A stretch of DNA of 64,000 nucleotides from Fumia sp045121595 (GCA_045121595.1 JBGVGI010000012.1:1-64000); one strand, 5' to 3'; positions 33,122 to 41,570 are shown, numbered from the stretch's first letter. Program-made: numbers and translations. Notes: generated by a model not told the origin, from the sequence alone.

Positions 33122-33901
33122 ATGATTTTTGAACGTGCTAAAAAAAGCACCCCCGTTTCGATGCATTCCCCACATACCCATAAAGAATACGAGCTTTATT
33201 TTCTTATTGAAGGCAGTATGAAATACTTTGTCGGCAACGAGCTTTTTATATTAAACTCGGGAGATTTTATCTTTATCCCGAAAGGTGTTTTTCACCAGAC
33301 GTCGTATAATCAGAACGGAAAAACCGAGCGTTTTCTTTTTTCATTTGACGACAGCGAATTAGACCATAGAATGTCACCCGTTTTAGAGGCACTCTGCATT
33401 GATAAAAAAATCACCGTAAACCCCGAAAAGCTTTATAAAATAAAACGCCTTATAAATATTATCGAAAACGAAAACAAAAAAAACGCCCCCGACTCGGAGC
33501 TTTTCAAAAAAATTCTTTTAGAAGAAATTTTAGTACTTATTTTAAGATACAAAAAATCCCCCGATATAAGCCTTTCAGAAAGCCATAAAACGATACAGGA
33601 TATCGCAAAATACATCACCGAAAACGTTGGTGGTGACCTTTCACTATCTACCCTTTCAAGGCTTTTTTTAATAAGCCCAAACCACCTTTCAAACCGCTTC
33701 AAAAAGCTTACGGGTATAGGTCTTAACGAGTATATAAACATCACCCGTATCGAAAAAGCAGAACGGCTTCTTTCGGATAAAAGCTTATCGGTTACCGAAG
33801 TGGCAACCCTCTGCGGCTTTAACGATAGTAACTACTTTGCCGCAGTTTTTAAAAAGCTTAAAGGAATTACCCCCAAAAAATATGCAATGCTAAATAAATA
33901 A
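33122..33901 (+). CDS. AraC-family transcriptional regulator of the uronate operon
   Basis: A 259-residue regulator. The N-terminal cupin, about residues 10-100, has the HSPHTHKEYELYFLIEG motif that holds the sugar-binding pocket. The C-terminal DNA-binding domain starts near 160 with IQDIAKYITENVGGDLSLSTL and has two helix-turn-helix units, the second closing with VATLCGFNDSNYFAAVFKK and GITPKKY. It is divergent from the GH4/uxa operon and is the likely sensor of galacturonides or uronates. It should bind the region 33003-33070. Terminated by a hairpin right after its stop codon. Confidence 0.9.
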   Translation: MIFERAKKSTPVSMHSPHTHKEYELYFLIEGSMKYFVGNELFILNSGDFIFIPKGVFHQTSYNQNGKTERFLFSFDDSELDHRMSPVLEALCIDKKITVNPEKLYKIKRLINIIENENKKNAPDSELFKKILLEEILVLILRYKKSPDISLSESHKTIQDIAKYITENVGGDLSLSTLSRLFLISPNHLSNRFKKLTGIGLNEYINITRIEKAERLLSDKSLSVTEVATLCGFNDSNYFAAVFKKLKGITPKKYAMLNK

Positions 33902-33929
33902 GAGCAGACAAAAGTCTGCTCTTTTTTTA
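33901..33929. terminator. Bidirectional terminator after the AraC gene
   Basis: AGAGCAGAC and GTCTGCTCT form a 9-bp stem around AAAA, followed by T7 on the plus strand. On the minus strand the stem follows the stop of the azl remnant. Confidence 0.85.
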
Positions 33930-34109
33930 AAATATAAACTGTACTAAAAACATATAAAGAAGCGTCCCCGCTACGATGCTTACAAGGGTATTGCGTTTAA
34001 TAACGTACAAAACTACCACCGTCACCGATGCGATAATTCCAAAGCCAAACCCAAGCGCCATATATCCCGTCAGTACGGGAATGGTATCCTTAAAAACTCT
34101 TTTTAACAC
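33927..34109 (-). pseudogene. azlC-azlD in-frame fusion remnant
   Basis: A 60-residue open frame starting with GTG. The first half, FKDTIPVLTGYMALGFGFGI, matches the N-terminus of the AzlC branched-chain amino-acid exporter. The second half, VIKRNTLVSIVAGTLLYMFL, matches the C-terminal helix of its partner AzlD. The join is in frame. The simplest reading is one deletion that removed most of azlC and azlD and left their outer ends. An intact exporter needs about 230 plus 100 residues, so this is not functional as such. The AGAGGAAAG binding site and tight coupling to the iron-sulfur protein gene remain. Confidence 0.72.
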
Positions 34110-35294
34110 TTACTTTCCTCTTTTAAGCTTATAGTAAACGTTTTTCATAAAGTAATAAATACCAAGCTTTGCAAAGATATTACGCAAAACCTTTTCAACC
34201 TTCACTAAAAAAGTAACGGGCGTATATTTATTGAAAAGCTCCTCAGCGGTTAAAAGCTTGATATCCTTAAAGAAGGTTTCACGTTTTTCATTCGGTTTAT
34301 GAGAATTATTCATTTCATAGGAATTTTCGCAGATTTCCTTGGCATTACCCTCGGAAAACCTTATTTTATCCTTGATACTCTCAAAAATCTCATACCCTTT
34401 TTTACTGTGGATAAGCATATGGGTCGTACCCTTGTTATCGTCAAAATCAGGGTTAATCTTCTGTGGGAAAAAGCAGTCCCACAAGGTGAAATCACTTACT
34501 CTTTCACTTGTCTTGAAATGACAGTCCGAACAAACGGGACGGCTTATCATCTCCATAAAGAAAAGCTTTAACATAGGGTCGTACTCGATACCGTTGTGGT
34601 AAAGGCATTTTCCGTTATTATAAAGGCTCATCGTAGAATGGGTATATCCTGAATACTTGTCCCTGAAATACACCTTATCAAAAATCGAATACCTTGACCT
34701 CTGAAAAGCTATATACTTTTCAAACACAAGCGGAGACGGTATTCCGTGACAAACAACGTCTTGCGTCACAAGGTTTTCATAATCACCGAAAACCCTTTTT
34801 ATCCCCGCAATCTGGCAGGGCGTACCCGAATATAAAACGAGTCTTCCCTCTTCTAAAAATCCTTTAAGCTCGTTATAACTTGCTAAAATATCACTCTGTG
34901 CATACTTTGAGTTTCTGAATTTTGAAAGCTCGTCTTTGGTCACGGCAGAAGTATGCACAACTTTAAAGCTTTCATCATAAGACGCCCCAAAAACAACTCC
35001 GCCGTTTTCGATAACATACTCGGCAATTGCAGTAAACGCACCACCCGAGGTGCTTTCACGTCTTATTTTCTCATCCTTATGCTGAACAATAAAAACTTTT
35101 CTTTCAAAATCGCCTATGTCCTCTTCTTTGAAAACAGGACAGATATCCTTGCATTTATTACAGTTAACACAGATATTCTCATCAATTACGGGATATGAAA
35201 ATCCTTCGTCGTCGGGGGTCATACTGATACAGTTAAAGGGACACACAAAAGCACAAGCACTGCAACCGCTGCAGTCTTTTTTGTCGATAATCAA
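34110..35294 (-). CDS. Coenzyme F420 hydrogenase/dehydrogenase beta-subunit family iron-sulfur protein
   Basis: A 394-residue protein. Two 4Fe-4S ferredoxin motifs open it: CSGCSACAFVCPFNC at residues 8-22 and CVNCNKCKDICPVF near 42-55. The FrhB_FdhB N and C domains follow, with the GVVFGASYDES and SGTPCQIAGIKR motifs near 93-160 and a later cysteine pair CSDCHFK. It is a redox protein using flavin and iron-sulfur centres. In polysaccharide loci such proteins accompany polysaccharide pyruvyl transferases, but none lies here. It begins with TTG overlapping the cobO stop (TTGA), behind AAAGGGGATAG. Confidence 0.85.
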   Translation of the reverse strand: MIIDKKDCSGCSACAFVCPFNCISMTPDDEGFSYPVIDENICVNCNKCKDICPVFKEEDIGDFERKVFIVQHKDEKIRRESTSGGAFTAIAEYVIENGGVVFGASYDESFKVVHTSAVTKDELSKFRNSKYAQSDILASYNELKGFLEEGRLVLYSGTPCQIAGIKRVFGDYENLVTQDVVCHGIPSPLVFEKYIAFQRSRYSIFDKVYFRDKYSGYTHSTMSLYNNGKCLYHNGIEYDPMLKLFFMEMISRPVCSDCHFKTSERVSDFTLWDCFFPQKINPDFDDNKGTTHMLIHSKKGYEIFESIKDKIRFSEGNAKEICENSYEMNNSHKPNEKRETFFKDIKLLTAEELFNKYTPVTFLVKVEKVLRNIFAKLGIYYFMKNVYYKLKRGK

Positions 35295-35800
35295 TACTCT
35301 ATCCCCTTTCTGGCATTTATTCCCTTTTCATAGGGATGCTTTACACATTTGATTTCACTTACGTAATCAGCAACCTTTAAAAACTTTTCCTGAGGGTTGT
35401 ATCCCGTTATAACCATTTCAAGGTTTTCGGGTCTTTCAAGAATAAGGCTGTCTGCTAATTCCCTATCTAAAAGATTACACTCATAAGCTCCGTTAAACTC
35501 GTCGATTATAAGCAAATCAACTTCACTTGAAAGTCTTTTAGCCTCAAGCAAAAGCTCGTTGTGTAAGCGTGTTACCTCTTTCTTTTCTTCATCGGTCATA
35601 CAAAATGTAAAACCAAAATCCCGTTCAAGCCTTGTTACAGTAACGCCGTCAAGCTTTTTGAGCGCAGAAAGCTCACTCGAATGGGACCCTTTCAAAAGCT
35701 GAACGATGTGTACTTTCATATTATTCCCCGAGGCTCTTAAAGCAAGTCCCAAAGCCGCAGTAGTTTTTCCTTTTCCGTTACCGCAATAGATGTGAAGCAT
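35291..35800 (-). CDS. Cob(I)alamin adenosyltransferase (CobO/BtuR type)
   Basis: A 169-residue ATP-dependent enzyme that adds the adenosyl group to cobalamin precursors, making the cofactor used by mutases and radical enzymes. The P-loop GNGKGKTTAALG lies at residues 7-18, right at the N-terminus as in CobA. LLIIDEFNGAYECNLLD is near 96-112, and the late GYNPQEKFLKVADYVSEI segment resembles the conserved GR/K..P..L..AD motif. No other cobalamin gene is nearby; it may serve salvage. It is upstream of, and overlaps, the iron-sulfur gene. Confidence 0.88.
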   Translation of the reverse strand: MLHIYCGNGKGKTTAALGLALRASGNNMKVHIVQLLKGSHSSELSALKKLDGVTVTRLERDFGFTFCMTDEEKKEVTRLHNELLLEAKRLSSEVDLLIIDEFNGAYECNLLDRELADSLILERPENLEMVITGYNPQEKFLKVADYVSEIKCVKHPYEKGINARKGIEY

Positions 35801-35808
35801 AAATATAC

Positions 35809-36126
35809 CTACTTTTTAAAGTTTTTGATAGTCATACCGCCGAAAAGGCAAAATGCCTTTACGTTCAGAGTCAAAGCATCATCGTCAATTTCAGCATTTT
35901 TTCTCTTGTCATTAACACTGCCGAAAAGGCAGAAGGTGGTAAGATTCACGTTGACGTTTTCGGGGATACATATATCCGCTCCGCCGAACATCGCAAAAAT
36001 CTTAACACGCCAGATATTCTTTATCTGCTGCTCGGTAAAGTTAAAAGAAGTGCCTCCGAACATTACAAAAAAGCGGGATTCTCCGTTTTTATTCAACTCG
36101 GTAATTCTTTTAACAAGACTACTCAT
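35809..36126 (-). CDS. LiaF C-terminal-like (YvqF) soluble protein
   Basis: A 105-residue protein formed almost only of the domain seen at the C-terminus of LiaF (cell-wall-active-antibiotic response family). Three repeated strands carry the F(V/A)MFGG, TFCLFGS and AFCLFGG patterns near residues 20, 41-65 and 90. LiaF normally has four membrane helices in front of this domain and restrains LiaRS; here there is none, so it is a free domain of unknown role. The start is the ATG behind AAGGATGG, since frames upstream consist of the gltX terminator. It is 8 bases before cobO. Confidence 0.65.
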   Translation of the reverse strand: MSSLVKRITELNKNGESRFFVMFGGTSFNFTEQQIKNIWRVKIFAMFGGADICIPENVNVNLTTFCLFGSVNDKRKNAEIDDDALTLNVKAFCLFGGMTIKNFKK

Positions 36127-36148
36127 AAATAAACACCATCCTTCCAAA

Positions 36149-36175
36149 AAAGCCGTACCAACGGGGTACGGCTTT
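36149..36175 (-). terminator. Terminator of gltX
   Basis: AAAGCCGTACC pairs with GGTACGGCTTT (11 bp) around a 5-base loop; TTTTTT follows on the minus strand. It lies 23 bases after the gltX stop and immediately before the LiaF-like gene. Confidence 0.88.
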
Positions 36176-36198
36176 GTGTAAAGCAAATTACTTTACGT

Positions 36199-37656
36199 TT
36201 AATTAGAAAGTTTTTCGATACCTTTTTCGATACGTTTCAAGGTTTCTTCCTTGCCTAAAATTTCTGCAAGTTCAACACCGCCGCCGGGTGTGAACTGTTT
36301 GCCTGAAACTGCAACACGCAAAGGCCAGAGAATTCTTCCGTTTTTCACTTCAAGACGCTCAATAAGAGCAAAAAGTGCATTATGGATGTTTTCAAGAGTC
36401 CAGTCGTTCACTTCACTGAGCACGGGGAGAATTTCCTTAAGTGCTTCAAGAGAATTTTCAGAATCAGTTTTCATCTTTTTGTGAGTATACATTTCGATAT
36501 CATACTCGGGCAAAGCGTCGATAAAGTCAATCTGCTCAGGGATATCTGTGAAAAGCTCGGTTCTCGGCTGCAAAAGTTCAGCCACAAGCTTCATATCGAT
36601 ATCTTCACGTTTACAGCTTTCACGGATGTAAGGAGTAGCGTACTCGATAAATTTATCGGGAGAAAGCTTTCTGATATATTCGCCGTTTATAGCTTTGAGT
36701 TTCTGTGTATCGAAGATAGCAGGAGATTTGGAAATACCGTTTACGTCAAATTCTTTTATCAATTCTTCCATAGTGAAAATTTCGTTTTCACTCTTGGGAG
36801 CCCAGCCTAAAAGTGCAATGTAGTTTACGATAGCTTCATCAAGGTAACCCTTTGCAGCCAAATCTTCAAAAGAAGCATCGCCGTTACGTTTGGAAAGCTT
36901 TTCCGTTGCGTTCTTCATAACGGGAGAAACGTGGATATAGGTAGGAATTTCCCAGCCGAATGCTTCATACAAAAGATTATATTTAGGAGTAGAAGAAAGG
37001 TATTCGTTACCTCTTACAACGTGTGTGATACCCATTGTATGGTCGTCAACAACGTTTGCAAAGTTATAAGTAGGCATACCGTCAGCCTTGATAAGAATCT
37101 GGTCATCGAGAACAGAGTTTTCTACCGTGATATCACCGAAAACCTCGTCGTGGAAAGTGGTAGTACCTTCCGTGGGACATTTCTGTCTGATAACGTAAGG
37201 GATACCTGCTTTGAGTTTTTCCTCAACTTCTTCTTTGGAAAGGTTACGGCAGTGGCCGTCATATTTGGGAGCAATACCCGAAGCCTGCTGAATTTTTCTT
37301 ACTTCTTCAAGACGGTCTTTGTCACAGAAGCAGTAATAAGCGTGTCCACTCTCAACAAGCTTTAATGCATATTCTTTAAACATTCCCATACGCTCACTCT
37401 GAACGTAAGGACCAACGGGTCCACCGATATCGGGACCTTCATCCCAGGTAAGACCTGTACGGCGAAGAGTTTTATATATAATATCAACTGCACCCTCAAC
37501 GTATCTTTCCTGGTCAGTATCCTCGATACGGAGAATGAATTTACCCTCGTGCTTTTTAGCGAGAAGATAGGTAAACAAAGCTGTACGCAGGTTACCGATA
37601 TGCATATAACCTGTGGGGCTTGGTGCAAATCTTGTTCTTACTGTTTTAAAATCCAT
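36199..37656 (-). CDS. gltX: Glutamate-tRNA ligase
   Basis: A 485-residue class I synthetase that charges tRNA-Glu in the cytosol. HIGH appears as PSPTGYMHIGNLRTALF near residues 13-29. The class I KMSKS loop appears as EKLSKRNGDASFEDL near 243-257. A zinc-like C-x-C cluster (CFCDKDR) is present near 110. The C-terminal anticodon-binding domain runs from about 330, with LQPRTELFTDIPE and RVAVSGKQFTPG near 447. The length is normal. It is a single gene behind a perfect promoter at 37693-37721; no T-box leader is visible in the 37 bases before the start. Confidence 0.96.
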   Translation of the reverse strand: MDFKTVRTRFAPSPTGYMHIGNLRTALFTYLLAKKHEGKFILRIEDTDQERYVEGAVDIIYKTLRRTGLTWDEGPDIGGPVGPYVQSERMGMFKEYALKLVESGHAYYCFCDKDRLEEVRKIQQASGIAPKYDGHCRNLSKEEVEEKLKAGIPYVIRQKCPTEGTTTFHDEVFGDITVENSVLDDQILIKADGMPTYNFANVVDDHTMGITHVVRGNEYLSSTPKYNLLYEAFGWEIPTYIHVSPVMKNATEKLSKRNGDASFEDLAAKGYLDEAIVNYIALLGWAPKSENEIFTMEELIKEFDVNGISKSPAIFDTQKLKAINGEYIRKLSPDKFIEYATPYIRESCKREDIDMKLVAELLQPRTELFTDIPEQIDFIDALPEYDIEMYTHKKMKTDSENSLEALKEILPVLSEVNDWTLENIHNALFALIERLEVKNGRILWPLRVAVSGKQFTPGGGVELAEILGKEETLKRIEKGIEKLSN

Positions 37657-37692
37657 TGATTTTACCTCCGAGAAATATTCTTTAACATAGTA

Positions 37693-37721
37693 ATTTTACT
37701 CTTTTTTGAGGTTATTGTCAA
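37693..37721 (-). promoter_or_regulatory. Promoter of gltX
   Basis: TTGACA (37721-37716) and TAAAAT (37698-37693) on the minus strand, 17-bp spacer. It is back to back with the rightward promoter at 37728. Confidence 0.8.
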
Positions 37722-37727
37722 GAAATA

Positions 37728-37756
37728 TTGTATTTATATTTGAAATATGATATAAT
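37728..37756 (+). promoter_or_regulatory. Promoter of the 37779-39392 operon
   Basis: TTGTAT (37728-37733), 17-bp spacer ending in TGA, perfect TATAAT (37751-37756), so an extended -10. An AAAGGAGG follows and then the ATG at 37779. Confidence 0.75.
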
Positions 37757-37778
37757 AGTTTCTCAAAGGAGGATTTTT

Positions 37779-38663
37779 ATGAATGTTTTCAAAATGCTTA
37801 AAGTAGCAATCAAAAACTATATACAGAATTTCAGGGTATGTTTTTTGTACGGAACGTTGATTCCTTTCGCGATTTTTCTGTTCACGGGAGTACCTGAAAT
37901 ATTAGACCTTTTCGGTTACACCTTATGGCCTTTAAAGATTATCTCTATACCCTTTTCTTTCGTATCAACCTTTATTCTTTCATCGGTTTCGGTACTACCT
38001 GTCCTGATAGCGCTGACAAAACCTGCTCCGGACGGTCCGTTCACGTTCAAAGAACGTTTCTCCAAGAAATTTTTACCGTTCACCCTTTTACACGTCTTAT
38101 TTTTAGTGGTTTTTGGAATTGCTTCGGCAATTTTAATCCTCATCGGTATTGTCTATTTTACAATCAACGCCGCTATCGGCAGCGAAATCGGATTTATCGT
38201 TTCACTTTTTGCAGTTATTCCGATAGCTCTTTTTCTCTCTTTTGCAGCGGAATCAATCACCCTTTACTCTTACATCGCAATTTCAACAGAGAACATAAAA
38301 GTTTCCACAGCGTTTACAAAAGGCTTTAAAATGTTCTTCGGTAACTTTTTCCGTTCATTAGGTCATTATATTTTCTTCGGATTTGTAACCGAATTCATCC
38401 CGATGATTTTTATGCGACTTACTCTTCACTTTGCAAGAAACTTTATAACAGCATCTTTTTTGTCGATTCAGGACGCTGTTATATCGATTGTATTTACTGT
38501 AATCACTTTCTTCCTTGTGTCTTTGAGTATACCGGTTTTCTATTCCTGCTTTGTTGAACTTTACCGCAAAAACTGGCTCAAAGAACATAATATCCCGATA
38601 ACTCCCCCTCAGACCGAAGAAGAAATTTTTGAAACCCCCGACGATGAAACAATTTATCTTTAA
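37779..38663 (+). CDS. Membrane protein of unknown function
   Basis: A 294-residue integral membrane protein with six hydrophobic segments, at about residues 23-45, 55-85, 110-135, 140-170, 200-225 and 245-275. It has a charged, acidic C-terminal tail. The first helix is preceded by VFKMLKVAIKNYIQNFR, a basic amphipathic stretch that resembles the entry to YesL- or YciC-like proteins, but no family can be claimed. It is co-transcribed with the DUF554 gene 9 bases downstream. The AGGAGG binding site is perfectly spaced for the ATG chosen. Confidence 0.6.
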   Translation: MNVFKMLKVAIKNYIQNFRVCFLYGTLIPFAIFLFTGVPEILDLFGYTLWPLKIISIPFSFVSTFILSSVSVLPVLIALTKPAPDGPFTFKERFSKKFLPFTLLHVLFLVVFGIASAILILIGIVYFTINAAIGSEIGFIVSLFAVIPIALFLSFAAESITLYSYIAISTENIKVSTAFTKGFKMFFGNFFRSLGHYIFFGFVTEFIPMIFMRLTLHFARNFITASFLSIQDAVISIVFTVITFFLVSLSIPVFYSCFVELYRKNWLKEHNIPITPPQTEEEIFETPDDETIYL

Positions 38664-38672
38664 GAGGTATTT

Positions 38673-39392
38673 ATGATAGGACTTGGAACAATAATAAACT
38701 CAGGCGCCATCATTGTTGGCGGACTTTTCGGACTTTTACTCGGTAACAGAATTTCCGAGCGTTTCAGAGAAACGTTAATACAGGGCGCAAGTCTCTGCAC
38801 CCTGTTTATCGGTATCAGCGGAGCTATTGAAGGAATGCTCACCTTTGACGGCAACACTTTAGTTTCCACCGACCAGTCACTTATGATGATACTGTCTTTC
38901 TGCTTCGGCGGACTTGTAGGTGAGCTTTTAAATTTGGAAAAACACATCGAAGATTTCGGTGAATTCTTAAAACGCAAGTCAAAAAGCGAAGGTGACAACC
39001 GTTTTATTGATGGCTTCGTCACTTCTTCACTCACCGTCTGCATCGGCGCTATGGCGGTTGTCGGCTCTATTAAAGACGGCATTTACGGGGACTACTCCAT
39101 CCTCACTGTAAAAGCACTCCTTGATATGATTTTCCTTTTTATCATCACAGCATCACTCGGAAAAGGATGTATCTTCTCTGCAATCCCCGTATTTATTTTT
39201 CAGGGCTCAATCACCCTGCTTTCTAAACTTATCGAACCCATTATGACCGAAAAAGCCCTTGCAAACTTGTCGCTCACAGGCTCAGTGCTCATTTTCTGTG
39301 TCGGTGTAAACCTTATCTGGGGCAAAAAAATCAAGGTTGCAAACCTGCTCCCGACCATTGTTTTTGCGGTTGCTTTTTCGTTCCTATTCTGA
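38673..39392 (+). CDS. DUF554 membrane protein
   Basis: A 239-residue membrane protein with seven or so helices, starting with the typical MIGLGTIINSGAIIVGG and GLLLGNRISERFRETL. The CIGAMAVVGSIKDGIYGDYS segment, near residues 126-145, is conserved through the family and recalls a transporter re-entrant loop. Members are found widely in Firmicutes and are speculated to be transporters; no substrate is known. Its last nine bases overlap the end of sigK on the other strand, so the two messages are convergent and overlap at their 3' ends. Confidence 0.85.
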   Translation: MIGLGTIINSGAIIVGGLFGLLLGNRISERFRETLIQGASLCTLFIGISGAIEGMLTFDGNTLVSTDQSLMMILSFCFGGLVGELLNLEKHIEDFGEFLKRKSKSEGDNRFIDGFVTSSLTVCIGAMAVVGSIKDGIYGDYSILTVKALLDMIFLFIITASLGKGCIFSAIPVFIFQGSITLLSKLIEPIMTEKALANLSLTGSVLIFCVGVNLIWGKKIKVANLLPTIVFAVAFSFLF

Positions 39393-40058
39393 GAAGTTTT
39401 CCCGTAGCTTTTCGAGTGCCTTTTTCTCAATACGGCTGACGTAAGACCTTGAGATATGAAGCATTTTAGCTACCTCCCTCTGGGTCATCGGACTTCTTCC
39501 ACCAAGCCCGTAACGAAGATTTATGATAAGCCTTTCACGATCCGAAAGGCTTATTTTTATGCACCTGTGAAGCTCTTCGGACTTTAATTTCAAATCAATT
39601 ACGTCGTCAAGATTTTCCTCATCGGCAATTAAATCAAGAAGTGTAAGCGGATTTCCGTCCTTGTCGGTCTCGATAGGGTCACTTATGTATACGTCCCCAC
39701 CCGTCTTTTTAAGGCTCCTGAAATGCATTAAAATTTCGTTGTCAATACACCTCGACGCATAGGTTGCAAACTTACTCCCCTTTTCGTACGAAAACGTTGA
39801 AACCGCCTTTATAAGCCCAATAGTACCGATTGAAAGCAAATCGTCAGACTCAACCCCCGACCCCGAGTATTTTTTAACGATATGTGCAACAAGCCGCAAA
39901 TTGTGTTCAATAAGCTTGTTACGTGCATCTATATCCCCTTTCTCCGCTTTTAAAAAGTACTCCTTTTCTTCTTTGAAACTAAGCGGTTTCGGAAACTTAT
40001 TCTGCCTTTCAAGATGAAGCGCAAAAAATAAAAGATAAGAAAGTATTTCTGTAAACAT
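39384..40058 (-). CDS. sigK: Sporulation RNA polymerase sigma factor sigma-K
   Basis: A 224-residue sigma-70 factor active late in the mother cell of sporulating cells. Residues 1-20 are a short hydrophobic pro-sequence (MFTEILSYLLFFALHL) of the kind removed by SpoIVFB. Region 2 reads ARNKLIEHNLRLVAHIVKKY and DLLSIGTIGLIKAVSTF, and region 4 ends with QREVAKMLHISRSYVSRIEKKALEKL. It is continuous, without the skin-type insertion seen in Bacillus subtilis and Clostridioides difficile. With SpoIIM it marks the host as a spore former. No sigma-E-type promoter could be confirmed; CATATACATT upstream is a weak candidate. Confidence 0.93.
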   Translation of the reverse strand: MFTEILSYLLFFALHLERQNKFPKPLSFKEEKEYFLKAEKGDIDARNKLIEHNLRLVAHIVKKYSGSGVESDDLLSIGTIGLIKAVSTFSYEKGSKFATYASRCIDNEILMHFRSLKKTGGDVYISDPIETDKDGNPLTLLDLIADEENLDDVIDLKLKSEELHRCIKISLSDRERLIINLRYGLGGRSPMTQREVAKMLHISRSYVSRIEKKALEKLRENFSE

Positions 40059-40110
40059 ATATCCACCCCCGTTAATGTATATGAAACTATCAGGGGTTTT
40101 AAACTAAAAA

Positions 40111-40133
40111 AGTCCACAGTTTTCCTGTGGACT
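40111..40133 (-). terminator. Terminator of the second LRR gene
   Basis: AGTCCACAG pairs with CTGTGGACT around TTTTC, flanked by A-run and T-run, so it could act on both strands. It starts seven bases after the LRR stop. Confidence 0.88.
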
Positions 40134-40139
40134 TTTTTC

Positions 40140-41555
40140 TTATGCTATTCTGTCAAATACAGAAGACATATTATTGATTTTTCTGTTTATCTGCATTACG
40201 TCGGCATTGTTAACGACTGTATCGGTACCTGTAATTGCCGTAACGTTTGCAACCTTTTCTCTGTAATCTGCGTCAGCCGTCTGGCTAAATACAGAAGTCA
40301 TATTGTTGTTTTTGCGGTTAATCTGAATGGCATCGTTGTTATTTACAACTCCGTCCTTCGTTACGTCACCGTAAAGCCAGATTTCAACGTCCTGCGTTAC
40401 CTCTTCACTGCCAACAGTAATTTCATATTCTCTTGCCGTATGCTTCGGTGCAGATACTCTTACAGTATATGTACCTTCCTCAACATTTTCAAAAGCATAC
40501 GCCGTAGTCACAGTTTTTGTATCAACCACTTCCCCATCACTGAGTAGCTCTACCATAACGTCTCCACCAAACGCTTTAATGTTACCTAAAACTGCAATAG
40601 ATGGTTCTTCCATCTCAGCAAAATGAACGGTAGCGTTTTCAATCGGATCATTATCTAAACCTATTGTAATAGCATTCCACTGCTCATTGGTACCATCATA
40701 ATAAACGTTCTTTAATGAAGAACAACCATAAAATGCAATACTACATATATTTGTAACACTAACTGGAATTTTAATTGAAGTAAGTGAACGGCATTCACGA
40801 AATGTATGCCAATCTATACTTGTAACACCATCTGGAATTTCAATTGAAGTAAGTGAACTGCAATTGTAAAATGCATAATGACCTATACTTGTAACGCTAT
40901 CTGGAATTTCAATTGAAGTAAGCAAACTGCAATTATAAAACGTCAAATGACCTATACTTGTAACGCTATTTGGAATTTCAATCGAAGCAAGTGAACTGCA
41001 ATCGCGAAATACTTCATCACCTATGCTTGTAACGCTATCTGGAATTCCAATTGAAGTAAGTAAACTGCAATCGCGAAATACGCCGTCACCTATGCTTATA
41101 ACGCTATCTGGAATTCCAATTGAAGTAAGTGAACGGCAATTGTAAAATGCATAACGACCTATACTTGTAACGCTATCTGGAATTTCAATCGAAGCAAGTG
41201 AACGGCAATCAGAAAATGCATAATCACCTATGCTTGTAACGCTATCTGGAATTTTAATTGAAGTAAGCAAACTGCAATCGCGAAATGCATCATCACCTAT
41301 ACTTTTAACACGACCACCTCTAATATCAACAGATTTGATAGTATCACCATATCTATTCCAAGGTGAACCGTGCGAAGCAAAATCGTACATATTACCACTA
41401 CCCATGATGACTAACACGCCGTCTTCAACAAGTGCCCAAGTAACATTTGCACCACATCTACCCGATGCTATTACACTTGCAGCACTTACAGTAACCCCAT
41501 TAAAAAGGCTAATTGTCATTATGAGCACTAGGGATAGACTCAAAAATTTTTTCAT
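40140..41555 (-). CDS. Secreted BspA-type leucine-rich-repeat protein with dockerin-like tail
   Basis: A 471-residue exported protein. The signal peptide is at about 1-28. A small domain with GNVTWALVEDGVL is followed by eight nearly identical 23-residue repeats (IEIPDSVTSIGxYAFYNC) at about 90-290, then a carboxypeptidase-regulatory-like beta domain near 320-395. The last 80 residues carry two calcium-type loops, GDVTKDGVVNNND and ITGTDTVVNNAD, close to the tail of the 1009-residue protein at 7903. The tail may be a dockerin for a cohesin scaffold. BspA-type repeats often bind host or glycan surfaces. Its start is the ATG behind GGGGAGG. The 5' leader is a structured RNA (41571-41768). Confidence 0.88.
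   Translation of the reverse strand: MKKFLSLSLVLIMTISLFNGVTVSAASVIASGRCGANVTWALVEDGVLVIMGSGNMYDFASHGSPWNRYGDTIKSVDIRGGRVKSIGDDAFRDCSLLTSIKIPDSVTSIGDYAFSDCRSLASIEIPDSVTSIGRYAFYNCRSLTSIGIPDSVISIGDGVFRDCSLLTSIGIPDSVTSIGDEVFRDCSSLASIEIPNSVTSIGHLTFYNCSLLTSIEIPDSVTSIGHYAFYNCSSLTSIEIPDGVTSIDWHTFRECRSLTSIKIPVSVTNICSIAFYGCSSLKNVYYDGTNEQWNAITIGLDNDPIENATVHFAEMEEPSIAVLGNIKAFGGDVMVELLSDGEVVDTKTVTTAYAFENVEEGTYTVRVSAPKHTAREYEITVGSEEVTQDVEIWLYGDVTKDGVVNNNDAIQINRKNNNMTSVFSQTADADYREKVANVTAITGTDTVVNNADVMQINRKINNMSSVFDRIA
40779..41308 (-). repeat. Tandem 69-bp coding repeats
   Basis: About eight in-frame units of 69 bp, each encoding one leucine-rich repeat; adjacent units differ at only a few bases (for example ATACTTGTAACGCTATCTGG recurs). 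Such arrays expand and contract by slippage or recombination. Confidence 0.85.
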
Positions 41556-41570
41556 TCTTTTTTCCTCCCC

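Noticed and set aside
37657..37692. T-box leader before gltX
   Set aside because: The distance between promoter and start is too short and no T-box consensus is present.
39384..40058. sigK split by a skin-type element
   Set aside because: The frame is continuous from the pro-sequence to the region 4 helix-turn-helix.
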